14,680 bases of DNA, taken from NCBI GenBank assembly GCA_003990745.1, contig RBNI01004079.1:1-14680 (forward strand), given 5' to 3'. How positions within the stretch are numbered: the first letter of the stretch is position 1; the number at the start of each line of letters is the position of its first letter. The translations under genes and the position numbers were made by a program. The stretch is from Jimgerdemannia flammicorona. Taxonomy: Eukaryota; Mucoromycota; Endogonomycetes; Endogonales; Endogonaceae. Positions 1 through 6,876 of this stretch are shown here, piece by piece. The notes below the pieces were generated by a model. It saw only the letters and a program-made list of their open reading frames with translations, had not been told where the DNA came from and made no database searches.

Positions 1-682
1 TTTTTTTGTGAGAACGGCTAGCCGACTCCATCTCCATTTAAGCCATTAACGATATCTGAACTCTTCGGCTCACCACGCACCGGCAGCCGCAGATCGAGCA
101 TGCATAGGATGCCTCGGTTACGCGATTCATATCTCCATTTGTGCGAGGATTGGAAAGAGTAGATGGGCCCAAATTACAATTACAAGAAATGCAAGCTATT
201 TCCGGCGTCGAGGTTGTATTTTACGTTTGTTGCGGGATATTGCATGAGATGTGGAAGGAGCAGAGAATGGATGTGGGGAGAGCAGCGAGATATGGCAATG
301 GCGCCGATCCGGTGATGATAATGTCTAAAATATTTATTCTCTCAGCTACTATATCCTTGTGTTCCGGATCGCAACTCCCTCCGTCCTCCAGTGTATAATT
401 ACCGGGCGAATACCTATTTTAGAGCGCTATGATAAGTGCAAAACGTTACCAAGTGATGTCGAAAAAATAAAAAATAAAATGCAGATTGGGGAACTATATG
501 GCATATAGATGGACAGAAGTTGCCTTTATAAATCTTGACTTTACTTCCCGCAGTACTTAGCCGGGATGGCAAAATAATAAAACAACAAAATCTCATAACG
601 GGAGTTTTGCTATTTAGTGATTCGCTGATGACGTTAGCAGTCTGCCCGCCGAAGTTGATTTTGGGCACTGTGCCACCGGTCA
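1..682. other. Upstream non-coding region
   Basis: I see no supportable gene here. Open frames exist on both strands (85 codons at 141-398 plus, 103 codons at 414-725 minus) but neither shows a domain or a convincing codon pattern. The stretch just before 683, with many short A runs, looks like the promoter and 5' UTR of the BTB gene. A TTTATAAAT stretch near 524-532 could be a TATA-like element but lies about 200 bases from the ATG. Confidence 0.5.
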
Positions 683-730
683 ATGTGCTCAGGAACATAC
701 TTTGAATCAACAACCCAAAAATCAAACACT

Positions 731-2224
731 ATGCAATCCAACAGTGGCTTTAGCCTCAAGGACGACATCGCCTCAATATGGACAGACACAACCTACCATG
801 ACGTAACTATTGCCTGCGCTGATGGCATCGAGCTTGGCGCTTGCCGTGCTGTGCTGGCTGCAAGGTATGCTCGATCGTTTCTTGATTAAGTTTCATGGTT
901 TTAGGTCTGTCTCATATTCATTAATGTCATGCGGTCCCAAAGGTGCCCCGTCTTCAAGGCCATGCTGTACGGAAACATGCAAGAAAGTATCTCCCAGCGA
1001 GTCGTCCTCCATGACATCAAGTCTGCAGAGCTCACTGTCGTTCTCGGTTTCATCTACACCGAAACAATCGACGACACCACAATCAACATTGCGGTGGATA
1101 TCTATCGCGCCGCGAGCTTCCTTCTCCTCCCGAATCTCCTGGCAATGGTGCTGGAGCGAGCCCAAGACATTTCCGATTTTGGCGTCTCCTCATCCCTCCT
1201 AAACGGGGCCGCCGCCTCCATCCCATGGAGCGAGGCCAGCAAGGACTTTTATGCCGCGCTTCTCAAGCCCTTCTATTCTCGCAAGCTCGCCATAGGGGAG
1301 TTGACAGATCTCTCTGAGGAGGCCATCCAGCTGCTCTTCACTGCACCCTACGCGACTACCTTTGTCACTTCTGAACACGACCTGCTGCTGTGCGTCGTCG
1401 ACTGGGTCTGGGCGCATGCCGAAGAACCGGGACCCAATGACTCGGAGCGTCGTGACATCTTACGTGATGTCGTAAATATGGTTCCGGGATGCGAGGGTAA
1501 AATCCGTCTCGGAAATGACTCGCTGCTGAAAATGATGAGGCATTTGGACCTCACCCTGGTATGCCCACATCGCCTGAAGAGCCTCACTGAGGCAGTCAAT
1601 GGGTTGGCGGAGACGTCTCCGCATTACATGGCCTTTTGTCACCACGCATGCAAGAACACCGTGTGCCCAACGGGACACCCGTCCGGATATCGAAAACCTC
1701 AATATGGAGGAAGTGAAGGTGTCCAGTGGGATCGGTCGAAGGTCGGTTCTTGCGTTGTCGTCTCAGACGACGGCAAGGTTGTGGAGCTTCCCGCAGCATC
1801 CATGAGGCAGACGGCGAGGATCTCCGCCCCCGGAACGACGACTCAGGAGGGATTGTGCGAATGGGACGTAGTGGTCGAGTCCGTTGGATCATATATCGGA
1901 ATTGGTCCTTTCACCGAGATTGGGTTGTTGGGTGAGGAGTTCACTAGCTTCGATTCCTACATGTATAACATGTCATCAGCGTGGGGATTCCATTGTTGGT
2001 ACCACCATCGAAAGGTGAAGGTGCCAGGAGAAGAACGTGACTATGGAGTCACTATTCAGAGTGGCGATGTAGTAACATTTCATCTGGATCAACGCAACCA
2101 TACTTGCGCCCTTTCTATCAATGGAATTAACCACGGGATTGCATGGACCAACCTTCCAGACAAGGTGTACCCTGCTGTGACTTTGGGCTCTCAATCCAAG
2201 TATCGGATAAAAGATCGCATTTAA
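731..2224 (+). CDS. BTB-BACK-SPRY domain protein, probable Cullin-3 ubiquitin ligase adaptor
   Basis: Two exons, 731-864 and 943-2224, give 471 aa. The BTB/POZ fold covers about residues 12-115. It includes the 'YHDVTIACADG' strand and the typical 'LAARCPVFKAMLYGNM' block, which only forms when the 78-bp intron is removed. A BACK-like helical region follows (about 120-260, with 'SEHDLLLCVVDWVWA'). The C-terminal part (about 320-471) is a SPRY/B30.2 domain: 'YIGIG', 'GFHCWYHH', 'GDVVTFHLDQ', 'LSINGINHGIAW' and 'YPAVTLG' are its usual strands. Proteins of this family usually bind Cullin-3 through BTB and present substrates for ubiquitination through the C-terminal domain, in cytoplasm or nucleus. 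The substrate cannot be told. The ATG at 731 has A at -3. An in-frame ATG at 683 has a weaker context and would add 16 residues. Residues 277-290 hold a Cys/His-rich patch. The gene looks intact. Confidence 0.88.
865..942 (+). other. Spliceosomal intron of the BTB-BACK-SPRY gene
   Basis: The intron starts GTATGC and ends AAAG. It is phase 2: AG of exon 1 plus G of exon 2 make the Arg codon before 'CPVFK'. It contains in-frame stops, so splicing is needed to keep the BTB domain whole. A branch-like TTAAT lies about 20 bases before the acceptor. Confidence 0.85.
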
Positions 2225-2708
2225 TTTTGTCATTCATTCCATAGCTGATTGATATATATTGTATGGATTTGTAGGTACTTATCCTTCCAGATGTCTACCT
2301 TTTTTTTTTTTTTTTTTTTTTTTTTCTTAATTATCTGCTCTTAAACCTTCATCGTCGATGATAATGTCTAAAAATACTGGAGACGTTCTATTGGAACAGC
2401 TAAAATGCGCATAAAACTCTACAATTTCCCTGTGACAAGAATTTGCGCCGAACTTGCAAATGTTTGAACCGGCATGTGCTTCGCATTTATATTATTTTAG
2501 TGTGAATCTATCCAGCAACCTGCACAAATTCGCCTAATATTTCTATTTTATTTATTTTGTATCTGAACGTGTTGATCTGACATACACACTCGCAAATTGC
2601 AGTTGCAGTGGAGTAATAGTAATAAATTATATATTGACAAGCCCCGATCGTACGCGAGGCATTGATGGACTACGAGGAGGGTATCCAAGGAGCTTTTCAA
2701 TCATATAT
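2225..2708. other. Intergenic AT-rich region
   Basis: This is the 3' flank of the BTB gene. It holds a 26-base T run (2300-2325) and a 17-base sequence (2357-2373) also found at 314-330. I see no gene in it. Confidence 0.6.
2300..2325. repeat. Homopolymer T(26)
   Basis: An uninterrupted run of 26 T about 75 bases after the BTB stop codon. It could be a simple homopolymer or the poly(A) of a minus-strand retrocopy. No target duplication or retrocopied gene body is visible beside it. Confidence 0.9.
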
Positions 2709-2985
2709 ATGCGCACCTGTTCATTTCATTGGTACACATGTGTGGAAATCGGACTCCTACAAGTTGTACAAACGAACTTGGCTCCTAAGAGTGGCATTAC
2801 CACCTTGAAGAGTGGTCTTGAATATACGATCAGAAGAGCTCAGCGGGTGAGTTTCAAATACTGTATTTTGAAGCTAAGAACATGGTATTTTATCTTCTTT
2901 CGCTAATGCGAACGCAACATCGGTAGAGGCTGCTATTGGTAATGCTAACTTTGCAAAGACAATTATGGCTTTGTGCGTTCACTGA
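2709..2985 (+). CDS. Possible small two-exon ORF of unknown function
   Basis: Doubtful. An ATG at 2709 opens 46 codons to 2846, where GCGG is followed by GTGAGT, a near-perfect donor. A CTAAT branch-like site at about 2903 and an acceptor at 2926 or 2928 follow at normal spacing. Splicing to 2929 gives a further 18 codons and TGA at 2983-2985, 64 aa in all. No domain is recognised. Another frame (ATG 2665, ending about 2810) is also open, so the region may be a decayed gene fragment instead. The intron-like signals are the only real support. Confidence 0.2.
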
Positions 2986-3234
2986 TATATTGCTTACTTT
3001 AAGATTGACTTATAATTGTATAGTGTTAATAGTAAAAAAGGTAATATATTATTCCATAGAAATTATTGGCAATTTAAGGGGCTTTATAGTTGAATTGTAA
3101 ATAATTATGGTACGCGAAGATTTTGTCGGTTGGCCAATTGAAATCTGGTACGATTTCGTTCACCATACCACAAATGACGTAAGATGCGGCATTGGCGACA
3201 GGGAGTGATTTCGGCGTTTGTCATTGCAGCAGAG

Positions 3235-3242
3235 TATATAAG
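3235..3242 (+). promoter_or_regulatory. TATA-like box TATATAAG
   Basis: TATATAAG is set in GC-richer sequence. It lies about 430 bases before the kinase upstream ORF and about 95 bases before a 40-codon ORF at 3329, so its target transcript is unclear. Confidence 0.25.
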
Positions 3243-3542
3243 GTAGGCGTGGAGGGCATTCTGGGGACTTTGTGGGAATCTCGTCTGTCAGAATTTCAGC
3301 AGAGGGGTTTGGTAAAGGAAATCTCGTTATGCTGATCGCAATGAAGGAGCAGCACAAATTTGCCTCGATTTATTTACTTGGCGTGCTAAATCATGTGCCT
3401 AGACAGCGCTCGCATAGCTCGCATGAAGGGGGGCGTTGCGAGAGGGTTTGAAATCAGAGCGCTGTTGTGTTTTGGTGATGTGGGTCTTCCTGGCATTTGC
3501 TGCTAATGGTCGCCGCATCATCGTTAATTTCAGTTTCGATCA

Positions 3543-3553
3543 CACGTGATTGG
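3543..3553. promoter_or_regulatory. E-box CACGTG next to inverted CCAAT
   Basis: CACGTG at 3543-3548 is the core site of bHLH regulators. It is followed directly by ATTGG, the reverse complement of CCAAT. The pair lies about 120 bases before the kinase upstream ORF, a usual promoter distance. Two more CACGTG sites precede the Zn2Cys6 gene. Function is inferred from the motif only. Confidence 0.3.
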
Positions 3554-3667
3554 GTTATAAGCACACGAGGTGGCATTTTAATTGAATACATTGTATATAT
3601 TTGTCAGAGGTGGCGAAACATAGAAAACTTTTGAAAATCCCACACCACATTTCTAGTCACCGCGAAA

Positions 3668-3730
3668 ATGTCTGTTTCCAATCTCTCATTCTCCAAGCTC
3701 ATCGCTGCCCTCCATGAACCCATGTCATGA
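3668..3730 (+). CDS. Upstream ORF overlapping the kinase start by ATGA
   Basis: A 20-codon ORF with a strong start context (AAAATG). Its TGA (3728-3730) overlaps the ATG (3727) of the kinase frame in a shared ATGA. It could be a regulatory upstream ORF that lets ribosomes terminate and restart. It could also be the true kinase N-terminus cut off by a one-base frameshift, since its peptide is helical and protein-like. The sequence alone does not decide. Confidence 0.4.
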   Translation: MSVSNLSFSKLIAALHEPMS

Positions 3731-5059
3731 GTGACCGGAAAACCATGTTCCCAGAGCGCGCCAATGAGCTCGGCAGTATCCTCCACGACTTGGGCGTCTT
3801 ACAGCTTAGACCGTATCTGGTATGGATATCGCCGGATCTATTTACAAAGATCGAGAGGCTGGGACAGGGTGGATTCGCGACCGTGTATAGGGGAATCTTG
3901 GATGATGCGAAAGTTAAGAATGTCGATGGTTTGGAGCGGGGTATGATACACGAGGTTCGTAGTAATATTTAATCGTTTTACGGGAGTTTTCCGCATTTTT
4001 TTTTGCTAGTTGCAGATATGTTTTCTCATGAGATAATTTATTTCGCTTGGTTTCTCTGCAGTTAGTATTGAACGTTCTCCTAACCGCCGACCACCGTAAA
4101 GAATCCAAAGATGCCCGCCGCATCATCTCCACTGCACCTCATTTTGGACTTACGAAGCATCCTGACACCCACAAATGCCTGATGGTCATGTGTCTTGCAG
4201 ATAACGGCACTCTCGGTGATACCCATTTGACGGGCTATACCAACTGGTTTGACTTCGCCGTCATGGCCTTCCGTCTCGCCGACCGCCTCAATAATCTCCA
4301 CGCGCTCGGCATCCGCCACAGCGATCTCCACCCGGATAACGTCGCCTTCATCAAGGACTTTGGGACCCTACGCCAACTAAATTACACCCTTCTGGATCTC
4401 AACTCCAGCAGCATAAGAATACCCAAGATGCCCATACTGCTTGATGTTGGGCTCGGAAAGTTTGTCGACGATATGTCGGATGACGAGGGGATCTTTGGCC
4501 GCATCGACTACCTTACCCCCGAGGTCTTCGAGCGCAAACAACAAACTCTCGCCTCAGACGTTTACTGTTTTGCTACACTTCTGTGGCAGGCCGTTACAGG
4601 CGTCCTACCCCGCGGCACCGCCCTCACCACCTTCCCCGAATCACTGCGCGAGGAGCTCATCCCAGGCGCGCCGGCGCAATTGATCGACGAACTCAGGAGA
4701 TGCTGGAAACGGGACCCGGTACAACGTCCAGATATCAGCCAAGTACTCAAGAATTCACAGAAGTGGTGCGTGCGCCTGGGATCGAAAAGTGCAATGATCC
4801 CGTGAATGGAGCACAGAATTATGAGTTTAAGCGCGCGACGGCGTTTGGACCAGAAACAATTGCAATCATTGAAAAGCGGAGGGCCGAGCATGGGCGCGAA
4901 CGTCAGGCCAGTGATATAGACTCGGACGAAGTGTTTGATTTCTACGACGGGCTGACGGCCGAGCTGGTGTCGCCACCGTTCACCAAGAAGCAGTTCCACA
5001 AGCATGACCAGCTGCGCCAGATCGCAGAGGAAATGGCAAGAATCAAAATCGATATGTGA
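3727..5059 (+). CDS. Divergent TKL-like protein kinase
   Basis: Exons 3727-3954, 4062-4769 (or 4742) and 4817-5059 give about 392 (383) aa. Residues 45-53 form the glycine loop 'LGQGGFATV'. The catalytic loop is 'HSDLHPDN' (162-169), with Ser for the usual Arg of HRD. The metal-binding motif is 'DVGLGK' (204-209) in place of DFG. 'TPE' (228-230) and 'SDVY' (241-244) are the usual APE and subdomain IX. 'CWKRDPVQRP' (about 290) closes the domain. No clear VAIK lysine is seen; a Lys in 'DAKVKN' is the only candidate. About 25-30 extra residues separate HSD and DVG. An earlier 'KDFG' is a decoy, because 'IFGRIDYLTPEVF' follows DVG in normal order. It may phosphorylate proteins in a signalling path, or have weak or no activity. 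The last exon is in another frame and its join is uncertain. Start 3727 has G at -3. Confidence 0.72.
3955..4061 (+). other. Intron 1 of the kinase gene
   Basis: A 107-bp, T-rich stretch from GTTCGT to CTGCAG, phase 0. It joins 'GMIHE' to 'LVLNVLL', which restores a normal helix C with its Glu. The unspliced frame meets TAA at 3970. The donor is not the best consensus, but a GTATGA at 3941 would break the frame. Confidence 0.75.
4770..4816 (+). other. Probable intron 2 of the kinase gene, or a frameshift site
   Basis: The kinase frame ends at TGA 4803-4805, while another frame is open from before it to 5059 and reads as ordinary acidic/charged protein ('FGPETIAIIEKRRAEHG'). GT-AG pairs that keep the frame are 4770-4816 (47 bp, GTGCGC...CACAG) and 4743-4816 (74 bp, GTACTC...CACAG). 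A one-base frameshift near 4745-4770 would give a similar protein. Confidence 0.4.
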
Positions 5060-5116
5060 GGGTAATCGGATTTGGCAGAGATGTAAATTTTGGGCGCGAA
5101 ATGCTTGTGCAAAACT

Positions 5117-5280
5117 GTTAGTCCATCCACCTTTGTATAGTCAGTCCGCCCACCAGTTCATCCATCTTTGTCAGTTTATCTTAGTATAGTCAGGTCGTCC
5201 ACCCCCTCTTAGTCAGTCTGTCCATCCGTATCCGTTCTTAGTCAGTTCGTCCATCCATCTTCGTCTTAGTCAGTCCATAA
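5117..5280. repeat. Degenerate minisatellite, CTTAGTCAG-type unit
   Basis: About six imperfect copies of a pyrimidine-rich unit built on CTTAGTCAG followed by GTCCATCCATCTT. The clearest copies start at 5208, 5237 and 5265 (period 28-29); earlier copies are shortened or fused. It starts 57 bases after the kinase stop codon, so it may be transcribed in the 3' UTR. A related but different array lies at 9625-9945. Confidence 0.75.
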
Positions 5281-5517
5281 GCTTGTATCACGTCTAGTGC
5301 ACTATCCCATTTGCGACACTTTATACCCTAGCGACGTTCTAGCCATTTAGCTTTATCTTATTCCTGAAAACATTTATCCCTTCAACAACACCAGAGGCTG
5401 TACATATTATCAGTAATCACAAAATCATAACCTACCATCACTTGAACCTTGACAGAAAGTAATCTAACAACGATTTAAAGTCGTTCAAATTTCAACTTTT
5501 CCGCGAGCAACATACAA

Positions 5518-5709
5518 ATGACTTCGTCCTCTCAACCTCCCAACCCCACCGATGTCGTCTGCCGTGCTTGTAACCATCAGGCACCATTGACGCAGATGAG
5601 ATCTGCTAGATGGAAGGGGTTTAAAGTTAACAACTCTGGCATTAATATTAAGGGGAAAAAAAAAAAAAAATCGGTTGTAAAAGCGAGGTTTAATATATAT
5701 ATAATATAA
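5518..5709 (+). CDS. Possible first exon of the interrupted membrane-protein gene
   Basis: The ATG at 5518 follows an A/C-rich leader (CAACATACAAATG) that looks like a fungal 5' UTR. The N-terminal part is Ser/Pro-rich and carries 'VCRAC'. The frame runs to 5709 only through a lysine stretch coded by a 15-A run, which is unlikely to be real coding. A donor-like GTAACC at 5570 could splice to CAG at 5756, in frame with the membrane ORF at 5757. This model is only one option; the ORF may also be independent or non-coding. Confidence 0.3.
   Translation: MTSSSQPPNPTDVVCRACNHQAPLTQMRSARWKGFKVNNSGINIKGKKKKKSVVKARFNIYII
5656..5670. repeat. Homopolymer A(15)
   Basis: Fifteen A followed by AT-rich sequence to about 5750. 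The AT-rich block would suit an intron or a promoter between the 5518 ATG and the membrane ORF. Confidence 0.85.
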
Positions 5710-5715
5710 AGCGAA

Positions 5716-5724
5716 TATATAAAG
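5716..5724 (+). promoter_or_regulatory. TATA-like box TATATAAAG
   Basis: TATATAAAG lies 54 bases before an ATG at 5778 (a 33-codon Ser/Pro-rich ORF) and 140 bases before the first ATG of the membrane frame (5864). It supports a promoter here, as an alternative to the spliced model starting at 5518. Confidence 0.25.
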
Positions 5725-5740
5725 TACCATGCAAGTTTAA

Positions 5741-6271
5741 ATAATCGAAAGGTCAGACCTCGTTATTTATATTATCTATGCTGAACATATACGTCTACAT
5801 GACGTTCCTGGCCTGCTCGTCCTCTCCATCGTCGCAACCATCGTCGCAACCATCGCCACCGAGTTGCAGCAACCATTAATGCTCGATATGTACGTCACCA
5901 CCAACGTGAGCGTAGTCGTGTGTTTCTTGCGCTATATAGCGGCGGGAGGTCCAGGCCGAACAACGAGGAACGAAGAGGCGGCAAGGGCCGCCAAAGTATT
6001 TGTAAGAACAGCGACTGTGACGATGCACCTGACTAATGCCACTGTCCTCGTTTTGGAGTATGTCGTTTTGCGCACGTGTTTGATAAACGCGTCCTTTTTT
6101 AGGAAGGCCCAGCTGCGCTCTCGGTCTGACCACGTAAAGTTTGCGTTGCTCCTTTTGGGGATACCTTATAGCACCACCGTTTTTTTCCCTGAACCTGATT
6201 TTTTCCACCACCCGATATTTTCTGATTACCACACCAATGAAATTATTCACGCTGTTTACGGTCCTTTTTAG
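5741..6271 (+). CDS. Hypothetical membrane protein, 3' end altered by MULE insertion
   Basis: The frame is open from 5741. The first ATG is 5864, but sense-like coding starts upstream, so a 5' exon is likely. Three hydrophobic stretches look like membrane helices: 'VPGLLVLSIVATIVATIA', 'MYVTTNVSVVVCFLRYIA' and 'LTNATVLVLEYVVLRT'. A basic/polar loop lies between the last two. I do not recognise the family. Host sequence ends at 6157 with CTC CTT TTG, the target duplication. The frame then enters the transposon's terminal repeat and adds 37 residues ('GIPYSTTVFFPEPDF...') before TAG at 6269-6271. On the far side of the element, the second CTC CTT TTG is followed at once by TAA TGA, which suggests that the original protein ended in Leu-Leu-Leu-Leu there. 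The 12-base repeat CGTCGCAACCAT near 5830-5855 codes for part of the first helix. Confidence 0.5.
   Translation: MIERSDLVIYIIYAEHIRLHDVPGLLVLSIVATIVATIATELQQPLMLDMYVTTNVSVVVCFLRYIAAGGPGRTTRNEEAARAAKVFVRTATVTMHLTNATVLVLEYVVLRTCLINASFFRKAQLRSRSDHVKFALLLLGIPYSTTVFFPEPDFFHHPIFSDYHTNEIIHAVYGPF
6149..6157. repeat. Left target-site duplication CTCCTTTTG
   Basis: Nine bases identical to 9238-9246. If the element is taken as symmetrical (last base C9238), the duplication is 8 bases (TCCTTTTG). Both sizes fit MULE transposons, which usually make 8-11 bp, most often 9. Confidence 0.85.
6158..6221 (+). repeat. Left terminal inverted repeat
   Basis: Begins GGGATACCTTATAGCACC and ends CCCGATATTTT. It matches the reverse complement of 9175-9238 over 64 bases, with one difference (C versus T near 6209). 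It keeps two CpG sites (ACCGTT and CCCGAT), unlike the body of the element. It is translated as the tail of the upstream frame. Confidence 0.93.
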
Positions 6272-6362
6272 TCTTTTCGTCGACACCTCTTCTTCAAACC
6301 CACCATTGCAGGCATCCATATCAATGACGATGATAACAGTGACAACATTCATCCATCCATAA
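6237..6362 (+). CDS. Small signal-peptide-like ORF inside the MULE left arm
   Basis: 41 codons from ATG 6237. The start 'MKLFTLFTVLFSLFVDTSSS' is a basic residue, a hydrophobic core and a polar tail, the shape of a secretion signal. The rest is short and T/S/I-rich with no known domain. It lies wholly inside the transposon and is probably chance. Confidence 0.15.
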   Translation: MKLFTLFTVLFSLFVDTSSSNPPLQASISMTMITVTTFIHP

Positions 6363-6876
6363 TTGTTTATTGGTAAATACATCAACAGAATGGTAGTGTT
6401 TGGCATGCATTTTGAAAGTTATACACTGCCTCACCTCCATCGCCATTACTATCAACCATTCAAGTGTCCCCATTCGAGCAAGCTACGCAGAGTGCTAAAT
6501 TACTGAGATATGCTCAAGCCATACAAACCTGAAACCTCTAAAGCCACTAAGTCATGCTGCTCAAGCCCTGCACACCATATATGCCACCCTTCATGCTATA
6601 CATGCACACATTATGTCAAAATATACCCTGGGACTATCAAGCATATCAGATAAGATGGTTTTATTTACTGAAGAGAGATAGAAGAATAGACAGCTAGCTA
6701 TAAATATCATTATGCAGACACTCTTCACCATAACACCTGTGGTGGCCAGTGCCTTCATTATGGTTTTTAGGGCTAATAATTGCAAAATAAGAATAATTAG
6801 TAAAGTGGAGTTTGGAGAAAACAAGGGGTTATGAATGAAATGAGATCAAATAAAATATTATCTATGAATTATATTT

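Larger units (their letters stand above)
2986..3667. other. Intergenic region upstream of the kinase
   Basis: AT-rich to 3130, then more mixed composition. It contains a TATA-like box and an E-box/CCAAT pair, listed separately. The only ORFs are short: about 40 codons from ATG 3329 on plus, and 65 codons at 3160-3357 on minus. None has a recognisable domain. Confidence 0.5.

Noticed and set aside
414..725. Minus-strand 103-codon ORF upstream of the BTB gene
   Set aside because: It covers the BTB promoter and 5' UTR and has no domain or convincing start.
2300..2325. Poly(T) runs as tails of inserted retroelements
   Set aside because: No reverse transcriptase, no retrocopied gene and no target duplications are seen beside any of the runs. 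They are probably simple homopolymers.
3604..3786. Minus-strand 60-codon ORF opposite the kinase start
   Set aside because: Protein-like composition, but it is antisense to a better-supported gene and has no domain.
4330..4365. 'KDFG' soon after the catalytic loop as the true DFG motif
   Set aside because: It lies only five residues after the catalytic Asn, too close. The later DVG is followed by the normal activation segment and TPE.
5876..6406. Minus-strand 176-codon ORF opposite the membrane frame
   Set aside because: It runs across the transposon border and through the TIR, so it cannot be an old gene. It is a shadow of the plus-strand frame.
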